This document shows positions 1-10,853 of a DNA stretch of 64,000 nt, one piece after another. The translations under genes and the position numbers were made by a program. Position 1 is the stretch's first letter. The number at the start of each line of letters is the position of its first letter. The stretch lies in contig FWWN02000703.1 of assembly GCA_900175165.2 (NCBI GenBank), positions 1-64,000 on the forward strand, given 5' to 3'. The stretch comes from Rhizomucor pusillus (lineage: Eukaryota; Mucoromycota; Mucoromycetes; Mucorales; Lichtheimiaceae). The notes below the pieces were generated by a model. That model was not told where the DNA came from. It was given only the letters and a program-made list of their open reading frames with translations, and ran no database searches.

Positions 1-46
1 AAAAAAAAAAAAAGAGTGAGAGAGAAAGAGAGTGAGAGAGAGAGGA
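1..46. repeat. A-tract and GA-rich simple repeat
   Basis: The window opens with thirteen A residues followed by an irregular (GA)n purine tract up to about position 46. This is ordinary low-complexity sequence; no coding role is visible. Confidence 0.8.
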
Positions 47-2439
47 GGGAAAGGGAAAAAGGAGACGGGCGTAGAGTCCTTAGAGTTGTGCAACGTCCAC
101 CAGCGGGTTGCACAAAGCCAGGGAGACAGAAACGAAAGGGGCATGTCTGAACCTTTCCACGTGGCTAACGAGGCCCTTAAAAGAACGAAACCTCTAGCAA
201 ACTTTGGTCCGTGTCTCCGCAATCGATTGGCGTGCCTTTCCGGGAAATTTGGTAGCTTTTTTTGATATTTTTGGCAACTGTATTTAATGCCTCAAGTTGC
301 TTCGTATCCATTTTTACATTCACTGCGACTTTGAACAACCTTGGATAGTTTGATACTTAAAGGAGTTAATTGCGACCATAAAAAATATACCATCAGATCA
401 GCGTAGTGACAAGTTTCTATGTTTGTTTGCAGCAATCTACTAATATTTATCAATAACATAATTGCTTCTCTGCCTGCCTTTACCATTTATCATACAACGT
501 TCGTATTCGTATACCACGGCGATTTATAATGTATATTAATCTTCTTCTTACCGTCTTCTCCATCGATATTCACGATGCCAGCCTTATCCAACGCTGAGCA
601 CGGTCAAACGTATCACGAACCTTTATCATTGAATAGCCATTGTTCAACACTTATAGCCATTCTACAGACTACCGTATCTGTCAAAAAGAATGATATGTTT
701 TGTACTGTACCGCGGCCAACGGATGAAAGAAGGCCGAAAATATTGAACACGAAATCTGTTGTCGGGAGCCAATGTAGATCTTTGTTCAAATATTTTTTAC
801 AAGCTCTTTCATTACCCGCTTGCGTTCTGTGTATGCGAAAAACGTTGAATAAACTTGAATGTCGTAGTATTCCAGCACAAGCTCCGCCTTTTCTTGGCCT
901 TTGCTTTGCAGCTACCTACAGGTATGGTACCTGGGTTATCAAAGCATGGAAACCGGACTTCCGATGGACCGTGTTACAGAATTTCTATTTCCTCGCCGTG
1001 CTCCTCCACCTCGGATTTACTCTATTCATCTAAAATGTCTGCAAGCAAATGCGGTCCATTTAATAACTGTATCAATAAAATATGCCTCAGAATTTAGTTT
1101 GTTTACATGTTCCCTTCCATCGTGAGTAATGCACGATCTCGAGTCTCGTCGCGCAAACAGTTTCGGCGCAAACCGAACGGAGCACAGCCTCGTCCTCACC
1201 AAGGAAGGATAGTTGTATTACAGCCAGCTAAGATCACCTTTTTTATTGTTTCAATGGCGCCAATTAAACCAACCCCCTTTTTCCTTCGCATCCCCTCCTT
1301 TATATCAGCTTATCGCGAGAGCCCGTGCTCACCCACAAATACGCACACGCGGACACGGCAGCTGCATCGCTCCTACTCCTTTTTTTAAGTCCTACCCCAC
1401 GCGAATCCCGTTTGAACTCAAAAACGTCGATCCCTGGAACTTCTGACAGTCGAAAAACTTTTATCCTTTACGCTTTTTTTAATATATCATCTGACCCTCG
1501 CTAGGTGCACATGAGAAAGAAAGCGAAAGCGATGCATTGTCCCACCACGTGTGTAACTGTGAATATGAAAACCAGCACGCTAGAGGCGATCTTTTATTTT
1601 CCAGACACACGCACACATTTCATGCATGCTGCCTGCAGTCTCGCTGGACGAGGGAAACCTGCAGCGTTTTACTGCCGATATCCGAGTGCGAAAACCTTTA
1701 TATGGTGAAATAACAAACTAACAAAGATGCAGGTACAATCTCACGAACAAAAAAGAAAAGAGAGAGAGTAGAGCAGAACAGAAATCCGTTGCTGCAGCAA
1801 CAAGTTAGTTGCTTACTTCATGCGCGAAAGCATTTAACCGTTCTTGTTATGTTGCGATAAGCAACTGATGTCTTTTTTTGGTTTGATTACCTCGGTAACC
1901 TATCCTTGCCAGGTTGGTACCACCAGTGATGAAATGTACAAATTGTCACAAGATTGCCTGGATCAAGTAACTGCCTCTGCTCACCCATGTGGGAAACTCC
2001 ATCATCAATAAAATGTGCTGTCTATACTTGGACATGGTTCTTCCACGCCACACCAGCAATGCTGAGCACGAGTCAAGAAGCTGTCCTGATTAGTGATAGA
2101 TTGCAGAGCAACCATGCTACATCCACGCTCAGCGTAGGCATAGCAACACTATTGATTGCAAGTTGTTGCACACGCATCCTACGAGGTGGACGTTTTGGTT
2201 TCACACATGCCAAACACAAGGTATTCTACAGCAATAGACTTTTTACTGTTCTGCAGCAGCAATTTACAGTTTCAGGGTAAGAAAAGAAAGGGAAGACGTG
2301 GTGATATGCTGGGAGTTGATGGATATTCGAATGGGTCATCTATCTACATTTTTTCCACATTACTGTGCTATTCGCTTCAAACTGTTCAGCCAGTCAATAG
2401 AAAAGATGGAGCTCGGAGACGAGTCGAGAGGTGACATGT
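47..2439. other. No recognisable gene
   Basis: About 2.4 kb with only short open frames on both strands. None has a recognisable motif, a believable series of exons or a family resemblance. The stretch at 850-1100 has several overlapping short frames but no coherent protein. It could hold the 3' untranslated region of the neighbouring small gene, an unrecognised lineage-specific gene or a non-coding transcript. Confidence 0.4.
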
Positions 2440-2485
2440 AACGAGTCCACACTGCATTCAGCAATCTGTTAATATTATTCTCTCA

Positions 2486-2722
2486 TTAAAATTTTAACTG
2501 TAACTTACACCAAAACGATGCCTTTTTGCCTAACCATTTTCCAAGGAATGGAAATATCACGAGCGAAAACAATGCATTCAGCTGTGCTTTGCTCTCTTCC
2601 CACTCGGCTTCGGCATCGTAGTCGTAATAGCTGTCTTCAGACACGTAGCCGTCCGATGCAGAATCGCCGTCAATGCTGATCTCTTCTTGTTCATAGTACG
2701 CGTCTGCGGAAGATTCCACCAT
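2486..2722 (-). CDS. Small acidic membrane protein, Mim2-like
   Basis: A 78-residue frame beginning at ATG 2722. The first 45 residues are very acidic with Tyr/Asp/Glu runs (EDSYYDYDAEAEWEES). A hydrophobic segment follows (LFSLVIFPFLGKWLGKKASF) with a basic GKWLGKK end. This layout, an acidic cytosolic head, a short single transmembrane segment and a G-K-W-x-G-[RK] motif near the C-terminus, is what I recall of Mim2, a subunit of the MIM insertase that places alpha-helical proteins in the mitochondrial outer membrane. The 3' end is uncertain: a GTGTAAGT sequence right after the FW codons (about 2500) could be a donor site spliced to an AG near 2469, which would change the last residues. The frame upstream of 2722 looks like 5' untranslated sequence. 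Function is inferred from pattern only. Confidence 0.5.
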   Translation of the reverse strand: MVESSADAYYEQEEISIDGDSASDGYVSEDSYYDYDAEAEWEESKAQLNALFSLVIFPFLGKWLGKKASFWCKLQLKF

Positions 2723-2923
2723 TCTGTCAGGATGTCTACGTTGAGTGGGTCAACGAAGTGGGCGAAAATGGAGGGGACGTGGGCAAGGGCGAACGGGTTT
2801 GACCACCACCAGACAGGCAACTCAGCCAAAAAAAACGATCAATCAATAACAGAAGAAAATGTATATCGACAAGAAAATAGCACATTCAAACTTTATAATA
2901 TATTCACAAGGAGCTAGCTAGGC

Positions 2924-4991
2924 TTAGGAAACCATTGCAAAGTATTTCTGAGTAGCAGAGAGGGCCTGATATCTGACATCTTGGTTTTGATGTGTCATTA
3001 ATTCCATAATCTTTTGTTTTGCACCTAGATCCTGCAAACGCTTCTTTCCATCCTTTCCACTGTACTTTGCGTATTGCCCAAGGTCGTGGCAGGCAATTGC
3101 GAGGATGGAAGCATCGCTGCTTGTACTCAACAGTCGCACCAGCAACCTGATTTTTTTACTCGCATGAATTCTTCTTTTTTGTCATTCCCCGTTGTTGCCT
3201 TTTTGCTTACTTTAGAAGCCTCTGATCATCTTCGTTCAGACGAGCTGCATTCTGGCTCCAAAAGATCTCAGACTGATGAGGAGGTGACCACTCTAGCTTG
3301 CCAGTTTCAATCTCGGAAGCATACACCTCAAATGTCCTGATACCGTTTCCCAATCAGCCATTGGACTCGTTGGAGCCTATCGGTTTACTACTCACGTTAA
3401 GCTTTGGAAATTGCTTTCCAGCTCTTCCTTGATAAATGTAATGTCATCCACCACTTCCTGGTCAGACCACTTTCGCTCGCTCAGATGTTGAACAAACGGC
3501 AATAGCTTGGCAACGAGCATGGCGGACAAGTTTGCTTTGGGCGCCTTTTCAATCATATTCTACATGTGTTGCCGGACGGTGTTGTGAGCTCTATTTTGCC
3601 AACTTTGCATTCATCACTGTTGCTCACAATCTAACCTTGAATGTTGCAACAACCACACGGATGACTTTCTCCTTTACCGCAGTTTTTGCAATTTCAACAA
3701 GTGTGGGTATAACATCGTACTTTCTGGAGAAAAAGAGGTGCCTTAATAAATATCTAGGCAAAAATTTGAGTTGCAAGATATACCTGTTCAAATTCGTAGC
3801 AATTCCGGTATCAAAGGTGAGCAGCCAGATTGCAAACACGATCTCGTACAGCACCTGGGGTTTAGAGCTGCCTCTTTTCAGGATATTCACTAAACTGCAA
3901 TGGTTTTTTTGTAAGTCGTCACCAGACTTTAAATATTTGTTCCTTGTTGCCCTTACGAATCCACAGCATGCAAAGTTTTCCAAAATGCTTTTCTGTATGA
4001 AGGCACGTGGAAAAGCGCATCCAAGATCTGGATATTGAGTTCGATGAGATCTTGGTTCCTGCTCTGCAGCTGGAATGTCATCCATCGAAAGAAATCGTCA
4101 ATGTCAATGTCGCGGTTCTCTGTCGAGCTGCATTTGTTTCCAGTCAGTGAAACAATATATAGATAGATATTTGGCTGTTAAAGCACAAGTGTTAACTTGC
4201 CATACAAGCAGAGCCAGGATCTTACTCGATTGCACGCCAATGTATTCGTCATTGATACGGAGTGCCCTAGTTTAAACATGATCGTTCGTTACAGCTTGTC
4301 GTTGTTTGTTGAGGATATTTTCACAACCACTACTTACTTATGAAAAGGTCCAAATGGGTATCCAGGGCGGTTGGCACTTGCTTCGTGGAATAGCATTATT
4401 CTTTCATCGTGATCTGCAAATGCCATTGATGTATGAGAATGAGTTCCAATCCATGATATACTTATACGTACCGCTTAGCATGTCCTGAATCAAGACAAGG
4501 ACCTTTTTGACTGCATCCACCCGGGCGAGTTTTTGCATGAGGTCAAGATACAGCCCTGCATAGTGGACGCCGTGCTAACAACAAAGTTGGTTGGTTTACC
4601 CTGCATCCCGATGCATCAGTATATATATGTATATATATATTTTTCACCTCAGACATGATGGCAGTAATTTCTTCAGAGCTCTTGTTTTCCACATGCTGAA
4701 CCATAGCAACCTCGTCGGCTGTCAAAAGACCACTTCTTTCGTAATCCTAGCATATCCACATGCACGCGCGTGAGCCGACAACGCTTTGTTTCTAGCAGCA
4801 GTAACAGTCCACAAACGGACCTGCCACGGAATGGGCTCACCGCGAATCTTGTCTGCAAGCTCATCGAGGTAGGGATGCGCAATGACACTGACAGATACCT
4901 CGTGGACAAGGCTAAGCGGCCCACCGGTCAGGAACTCCTCAGTGCGTGCGTCGAGTGCAGGAGCAACAACGGGTTCTTCTGCAGAGAGCAT
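2924..4991 (-). CDS. VMA13: V-type H+-ATPase subunit H (V1 sector)
   Basis: Multi-exon gene read from ATG 4991 to TAA at 2924-2926. Subunit H caps the peripheral V1 sector of the vacuolar proton pump; it is needed for proton transport in the assembled enzyme and silences ATP hydrolysis of free V1. Recognisable pieces in order are the N-terminal exon (HPYLDELADKIRGEPIPWQ), the next exon reading DYERSGLLTADEVAMV, an exon with HYAGLYLDLMQKLARVDAVK, an exon with NDEYIGVQSSKILALL, and the C-terminal exon with HDLGQYAKYSGKDGKKRLQD and QDVRYQALSATQKYF. This matches the armadillo/HEAT-like helical architecture of the family, at roughly the usual 430-480 residues. The first intron (about 4747-4820) has an unusual GTCCGT donor, but the family reading frame demands it. 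Middle exon limits are approximate. No disabling change was seen. Confidence 0.9.
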
Positions 4992-5406
4992 GGTGGTGGT
5001 AGTGGTTCTAGAAGAGAAAAGTACAGAAAAGAAAAGAGAGTATCACACGGGATCTAGGGGTGGGGGGGGGCGTCGATGGAGAGCGCGCGCGCACTTTTCC
5101 TGTGGTGTTTCAAGACAAAAAAGCGCCCGTCGTTCGGGAATTCTACAGGCAATATATAATATGACTTGCATGAATCGGTGCAAAAATACTGCGTTTTGAA
5201 ATTACACACTGTGAGCGATCATGTTATCCTTAGGTTTAATTATTGTAACAAGTAAGAGAAGAAAGAAAAAAAAGGAAAAGCAAAAAGGGAACTATAAAGT
5301 GTAAAAAGTAAGGTTTGAAGAATGCAAAGAGCAAATGAAGAAAAAAGTGTTCGTTGTAATAAAGTAGCAAGAGAGATAGATAGTAGAAGAAATTAAGGGA
5401 TAGACT
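4992..5406. other. Intergenic: VMA13 upstream region
   Basis: About 415 bases between the start of VMA13 and the stop of the next minus-strand gene. It contains a G-run (ggggggggg near 5061) and an A/G-rich tract at 5250-5290. No gene is seen. Confidence 0.5.
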
Positions 5407-6531
5407 TTAAGCAGAGACAGCAGCGGGTTGCTGTTGCTGTTCCTGGACGACAGAAGCGTCTTCTGCCTTCTTCTCGTTGGTGGCATCCTCGGCATGGATT
5501 TCCACTTCGACAGTTTCGACACCAGCATTGCCAGAGTCGTTGCTGTTGTTGTTGGTCTTCTTCTTGTTGCCATGCAACTTGCTAAAGAGATCGGTCAAGC
5601 GACGGGTCAGCTTTGGAGAAGACGGGGTCTTCTTTTCCTCCTTCTTTTCTTCCGGCTGGGATTCCGGTGCCGGTGCAGCAGAAGTCTCCTTGGGCTCTTC
5701 TTGCTTCTCGTCTAAGAGAAGAAAACCATGAGAAATCACAAAATGACAAGATATTCAAGTTTTACCAACCTATTTCTTCAGCAGCAGCAGCAGCGGGTGC
5801 TTCTTCCTGCTGATTTTGCTCTGCCTCTTCTTCGGACTGCTTGGACTCTTCTTGAATAGGTGCAGGTGACTTGCTGCGCTTGTTGCTGAATAGCTTGTGA
5901 ATGAAGGATTGTCTCTTGTTAGCAGGTGCAGCGGATGCTTCCTCAGTCTTGTTGTTCTCTGTTGGTTCAGCTGTTGCTGTTTCAGCGGTGGGAGTTTCCT
6001 TTTCATCCTTCTTGGTTTCAGATTGTTCTTCCTTCTGTTCCTCGGAAGTAGCTTCATCTTGCTTCTTATCGACTACAGCGCCGGCCTCAAGAGGCTCGAG
6101 CTGTTCGATCTTGGGCAATTCGCTGGGAGTAGCAACAGCGGTAGCAGTAGCTTCGGGCTTCTCTGAGGTGGGAGAGGAAGGAGAAGACTAGAAGAAGAAA
6201 ACAATGAATTGATCTTAGTACTACCCAATTTTCATCGATCGCCCTCATAGCTTACCTTGCGACCAAGCTTGCCGAGACCAAAGAAGGTGAATCGCTTGGA
6301 CTTTTCTTCTTTGGCTTCCTTCTTTTGCTCAGCAGGCTGCTTCTCTCCTTGTTCTTCCGATTGTTCTTCTGGCTTCTTTGATTCTTCCTCGTTAGCAGGT
6401 TTCTGATCTTCTTGCTGCTCCTGTTGCTGCTGTTCTTCTTCCTTGTTGTCCTGTTGTTGGACGGGCTCTTCCATGGTAGGTTCGGTTGCAGGAGGGTTCT
6501 GGGCAGCGGCTTGTTGTTGTGCGTCAGTCAT
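5407..6531 (-). CDS. Glu/Gln/Lys/Ala-rich low-complexity protein, unknown
   Basis: Three exons: 6531-6256, 6187-about 5772, and about 5711-5407, giving roughly 335 residues. The protein starts MTDAQQQAAAQNPP and is dominated by Glu, Gln, Lys, Pro and Ala. Three short basic/aromatic motifs punctuate it, one per exon: KSKRFTFFGLGKLGRK at the end of exon 1, NKRQSFIHKLFSNKRSKSP in exon 2, and KLTRRLTDLFSKLHGNKKK in exon 3. The last two share an [FL]xxKLFSxK/LFSKLHGNK pattern, suggesting a repeated short amphipathic, basic motif in a disordered chain. No catalytic domain, signal peptide or membrane span is present. I do not recognise the family. Composition suggests an abundant cytosolic, stress- or scaffold-type protein, but that is inference. 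The exon 2 donor is taken as GTTGGT because it keeps the frame. Confidence 0.75.
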
Positions 6532-6628
6532 TGTGTATATAAAAAGAGGGTAGTAAAAAGGTTTCTAAGATAAAAGAGAGAGAGAAAGGAGTGTCAGTCT
6601 ATGTTGTGAAACTAGGAGCGTTGCTCAA

Positions 6629-6636
6629 TTTATACT
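6629..6636 (-). promoter_or_regulatory. Candidate TATA box
   Basis: The minus-strand sequence reads TATAAATT about 100 bases upstream of ATG 6531, a reasonable core-promoter position for the low-complexity protein gene. Expression evidence would be needed to confirm it. Confidence 0.35.
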
Positions 6637-6639
6637 GCG

Positions 6640-7208
6640 GGTCCACGAGCTATCTTTTTTTTTCTCTCTCTAAAATTACCACGCACATTGTCTACCTTTC
6701 AACTCGTAACATTAGAAACTTCAGGGGCGGAGAACAACTCGACACCCTCACTCGCTCGCACATTCTACTTCTATCACACATCGTTCTGCATATGCGTTTC
6801 TTCCTATTATTTTCCTACTCAATCCTTGCGTAGTCCTTGGATCCCACAGTCGTCGGCGCGTGCTTCTTTCACGCCGTACGACTTACATATGCATTCCATT
6901 TTTTCGTGCGTTGATCTGACGGTAAATGATTTGATGTCGTGCAACGCAACCTGACAGCTCGTAATACATGATTTGCGGTGTGCACGTTCATTAAAGCGGC
7001 ACCCGAATCTGCCGACAGGGTGGTGTGTACCTTGTTTTGGTCTTGCAGAACCTGCTGCCCAACGAAGTTTCCTCAAATGCCAATCCACTCAACTCCGTCA
7101 GATCAGCATCTTTTTGTATGACGACCAAGACCACTTGCGTACGCTGCTAATTGATTTACAATACACTCTAAATCAATCCGCTAAAATATCATCATTGTAT
7201 GCCGATCT
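6640..7208. other. Intergenic, no gene seen
   Basis: This contains the upstream region of the 5.4-6.5 kb gene and the 3' flank of the aminotransferase locus. The short frames have no recognisable content. Confidence 0.45.
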
Positions 7209-8972
7209 TCAAAGTCCTGTGTTTCCAGGGGGCGTAAAAGGATGTAGGGAAGAAAGCCATGCATCTTCAGGGAGTAAATTCTGAGATATGCAGACAGTGA
7301 AACAGACGATAAAGAAGTACTTAAAGACGCACACTCTTAGCGCGGCGACGACAAACAATGCACCGAATTTGAATTCGCTTCGGGCAATATCTCGGTCTTT
7401 ATTATTACTCTTCTCTGATAGCAACGCTGCAAGCTTGTTGTTCCCATTTTCCAGCTTATCCCAGATCTGGGCAAAAGTAAGGCGAAAGTAGCCAGGTCGT
7501 CGTGTGTGGAAGACGTGGCCTGGAGCAATGTAGATTCCATTTGCCATCAAGGCTCTCCAGATATTGGTTTCATCCACGATCGAGACAGAGCGGCCGTTGT
7601 TTCTTTTTTCGAGAATGGAACGTGCGTCGATAAGCAAGAAATGGCTGCCTTCCGCAGAGTGGAAACGGATATCGTGGTACCGTAATAACTTGGTCGTACG
7701 AAGATATGAATCGGCTAATCGCTGTCTATTCATGGCAATAAAACTGTACATTGCCTTGCGTTAAACCCATCCGGATCGCAGTGGTACAAAAAAGAAACCA
7801 GGATATCAATTGTGTGTGTAACTTACCCCTCTCTCCTTACCTGTCGACCCACTCTTCGTCCGCGAGCATGCGGCATAGCGTTCGGTCGTTCAGCAAGCTC
7901 ATGTAGCTCAAAAGCCTATCGTGAATCTTAGATTCAGCAGCACAGTGGACTGTCACAGAAAGAAGGGCTTACGCTGTAGCGCTGAGACCGCTTTGGAGCT
8001 CCTTGTTGAACTGGTCGATGATAAAGCCTACCCGCAGACCGTTCATGCAAAAATCTTTTGAAAGGCCATAAATAACATGGACTAATTTTGGATCAATCAG
8101 GCCCTTGAGGTTGGGTATACTGAGTACAGAAATAAATGGATCTCGAGCTGTGCTCGAATCAGGCAGCAGCAGATGGCCAAACGTAGAAAGAGCATACACT
8201 TCGGATATGAAATGCAAAGTATGTTTCGAGCAAAATCTGAGCATCTCTTCAATGTCTTTCTGGGAGAAACATCAAAAAAAGAAAGAAAAGGTTGATGCTA
8301 AGATTAATGTAGCAAATAGTATACCTTCCAAGCGGATTGTGAGGGTTGGTGAACAGCAATGCCTTGATTGTCTTGCCGTTCCTTGCAGCCTGCTGCAGCG
8401 TATTTTCCAGAACGTTTGGCTGCAGTTTAATGTCAAAATCTTCCTTGTCGTGCAAGTAAACGGGTACTAGGTCGACCCCAGTGTTCAGACACACGTCGGC
8501 GTTAAAGTTGCCGTAGTACGGGGCAATCACCATGACATTGTCGCCTGGGTCCGCGATTTGCATGGTCAGAAGCGATATGGCTGCTCCGGCCCCGGTTGTA
8601 GAGAAGATATAGTCGTCTGTGAGTGGCACGCACGGCTTGAAATGGCGGTTGATTATATCCGCGATGAGCTTGCGCAGCGTTCTTGAGCCTGCTGGAGAGC
8701 TATAGCTTAAATACTGCAGTTCAAACTGTTAGCCAGTGATAACGACGATGCAGATAACTCTCTCTCATCAAACTTGCCGAAGAATTAAACTCTATACATT
8801 TCTTAAACTATGCAGACGCTTCGTGTTAAAACATGAAAAAAACATTTCTTTTCTTTTCTTCTTCTCAATGACCTTATCCACGAGTTCCGGCGTCATTAGA
8901 TCGTTTTCCGCGGTCCTGAGATTCGTTAAGACAGGATCTTCTCCAAAATTGATCCCTTATGGCTTTCGCTAG
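7209..8972 (-). pseudogene. PLP-dependent class I/II aminotransferase (ACC synthase-like), apparently decayed
   Basis: The pieces belong to the fold-type I aminotransferases closest to ACC-synthase-like fungal enzymes: LTNLRTAENDLMTPELVDK (about 8935-8880), YLSYSSPAGSRTLRK and DDYIFSTTGAGAAISLL (8715-8560), ALLFTNPHNPLGR (about 8350), then YGLSKDFCMNGLRVGFI with the Schiff-base lysine (about 8060), and a C-terminal exon with FRLTFAQIWDKLENGNNKL. Three things look broken. The aspartate that should precede EVYALS and hold the PLP ring nitrogen is missing, so the text goes HFISEVYALS where relatives have HLISDEIYALS. The junction after NPLGR (donor about 8330, only AG near 8262) leaves the frame one base off and lacks the usual CYP/CYS residues. 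No convincing start exon exists. After the aminotransferase end, about 70 residues with a hydrophobic stretch continue to 7209. It could be a very unusual functional paralogue, but decay is the simpler reading. Confidence 0.65.
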
Positions 8973-9072
8973 CTTGTCGTCTGCTTGTTTCTTGTATAAA
9001 TAGGAACGAAAACGTAGCTTCCGGTATATCAAGGATTGATAATGTCGCGACATTACGGCGCTGACCTCGCAT

Positions 9073-10853
9073 CTAGTCTTTACGTAAAGTAGAAACTTTG
9101 GAATATACACCGTTGCAGCGCGATGCTTCGACAGTTTCGCTACGCACGCTTTGACTTCGTTCGTTTTGATACGTTAACTTCTTGTACTGTGTAGATTTTG
9201 TATCGATCGCTTTTGTGTTCCTTGTATAGCGACACGTAAGCGGTGCCTCACTGGTGCTGTCCTGATGCATACAATATAGCAGATCTCTACGCCGGGATCG
9301 ATGAAGACTGTCCTTGGCTTTATATTTTCCAGAGTCGTCTTGTCCAAATCGTGAATGTATGTGAAATCACTCTTCGTCTCAATTTCCGTTTTCTTTGGCT
9401 TGCGACCAAATCCGGAATCGCCATCTGTGAAAATAGTTCCTATGAAGGCCATAGACTTGTCAGCGCCTTGGTTTTGGAGAAGCTTCGATTGAAAGTTGAC
9501 AACTTGTTTCCACAAGTCTAAATCAAAGTCGATGTTGTTTGGTTCTTTCAACATCTGAGTCGCCAGAATTTTGGTATCAGTTTGCAAATGCGCCGGGATC
9601 CAGGATGTTCGTAACGGCATACACTGGAAAGTCTTGATTTCATGGTCTTCGCAGAACTTGGCCATCATTACGTAAGCGAGCGCATGATTCCCGGGTCTTG
9701 ACTTCTAGTCATAATATACGGAATCCTCGTCAAACTCGTATGCGGCAGGGTAGGCAGAAAACAATGCATCATGAAATTCCAACAACAACAACAACAACAA
9801 CTGGCTTTGCTTTTCTGATGGCAGCGATCCTCGTGCGTTACCGGTAATAAAGGCTCGCTTCACATCGTGCGCAGGCTTGGTGACTTGCTTGTATATAGCT
9901 TCTTTGATCTCTTGGCTGGATTTGCCTTGTTCGGTCATCTCTTTAGTGATACGCGCTCGATTATCCTTGACTTTGGGCAGCGAATTGATTACGTAACGTA
10001 ACCGGTTACCGAAGCAAATTTTGATGCTGTTCAAGTAGGCGGTGCAAATGCTTGAACCTTCATAACGCGCAATCTGCTGTAAATTCGTAAGCGCTTTTCG
10101 ATTGAATCCAGAATGTTTCAGGTAATTTTTGATGTGCCGATCGATCAGCCCANGATAANGTGTTGTACCATCCGTTCGCGAAGACTTCACTGTACGCAGT
10201 NTCAAAGAGAGCCAGACTTCAGCGAAGAAATCCGTTTCCAGCCAGTTCTCCATGGGAAATCGCTCTCCAGGTTCAGTAGCATGTATCTCCGATAGGAAGA
10301 TGTAGCGAGCAAGCGCGTATGCGTGTGTAGTGATTTCACAGTGACGACGAGCTTCTCCAACGGACTTCGATATCGCGCTTCCCACGAAACGCCATTCATA
10401 GATGACTTGACAGTCATTACCCGTTTCTTGCGCTTTGTGGGTGTCTCAGTGGTCTTTCGACACTTGCTACTTGATTTGCCTGTGTTGTAATATGCAAGCC
10501 CAATATCAGTGCAAAATCTGGAAAGAAATCTGAATGGCTTACCCGCAATGGCATCTTTGTTTTTGCTTCGCTTAATGGTTTGAGAACCACTCGTACCTGC
10601 TGTAGCAATTATAAATAACTGAAGGGAGAAGTTCCGGTATCATAAGTTTGAACTTCACCTGTTTGCCTTTCAGGTTTCTTTAGAGCTCGTTTCCGGGGTA
10701 CGATTGGGGTCTGGAAGTCATCTTCGCTGTCTTCAACTAAAAAGCGTGATATATGCCCAGGAAGGGCAGATACTGTCAGCGATATATAAATCCAGTAAGA
10801 GTCAGTGAAATAATCATACCTGTTATGGCATCGCTTCCTTTCTTACTGGACAT
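9073..10853 (-). pseudogene. Fanzor/TnpB-like RuvC nuclease, N-terminal part, broken
   Basis: Possible start ATG 10853 (MSSKKGSDAIT), then short Lys/Arg-rich exons separated by GT..AG introns (EDSEDDFQTPIVPRKRALKK; QTIKRSKNKDAIA; KCRKTTETPTKRKKR). The long body includes EARRHCEITTHAYALARYIF, FPMENWLETDFFAEVW, KVKDNRARITKEM, FCEDHEIKTFQCMPLRTSW and KPRTVFIDPG, the last resembling the RuvC-I aspartate motif of Mucorales Fanzor-type proteins (eukaryotic TnpB homologues). Disablements: a one-base frameshift near 10400 between the basic exons and the body, an in-frame TAG at 9705-9707 inside otherwise continuous sequence (YYD stop KSRPGNHALAYVMM), and scrambled frames after the DPG motif. Three unresolved bases (10153, 10159, 10201) fall inside. 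The RuvC-II, zinc-finger and RuvC-III parts are absent. A (TTG)n run encodes seven leucines near 9785. The family call rests on motif memory; another transposon-derived family is possible. Confidence 0.6.

Noticed and set aside
575..1125. Overlapping plus-strand frames of up to 152 codons near the left end
   Set aside because: Three frames compete, none shows a domain, codon bias or splice pattern; reported only as unassigned sequence.
5428..6191. Plus-strand Leu/Ser/Val-rich frames
   Set aside because: They mirror the Glu/Gln/Lys-rich codons of the minus-strand gene.
9781..9801. (AAC)n run as a regulatory microsatellite
   Set aside because: On the minus strand it encodes a leucine run inside the Fanzor-like frame, so no separate role is needed.
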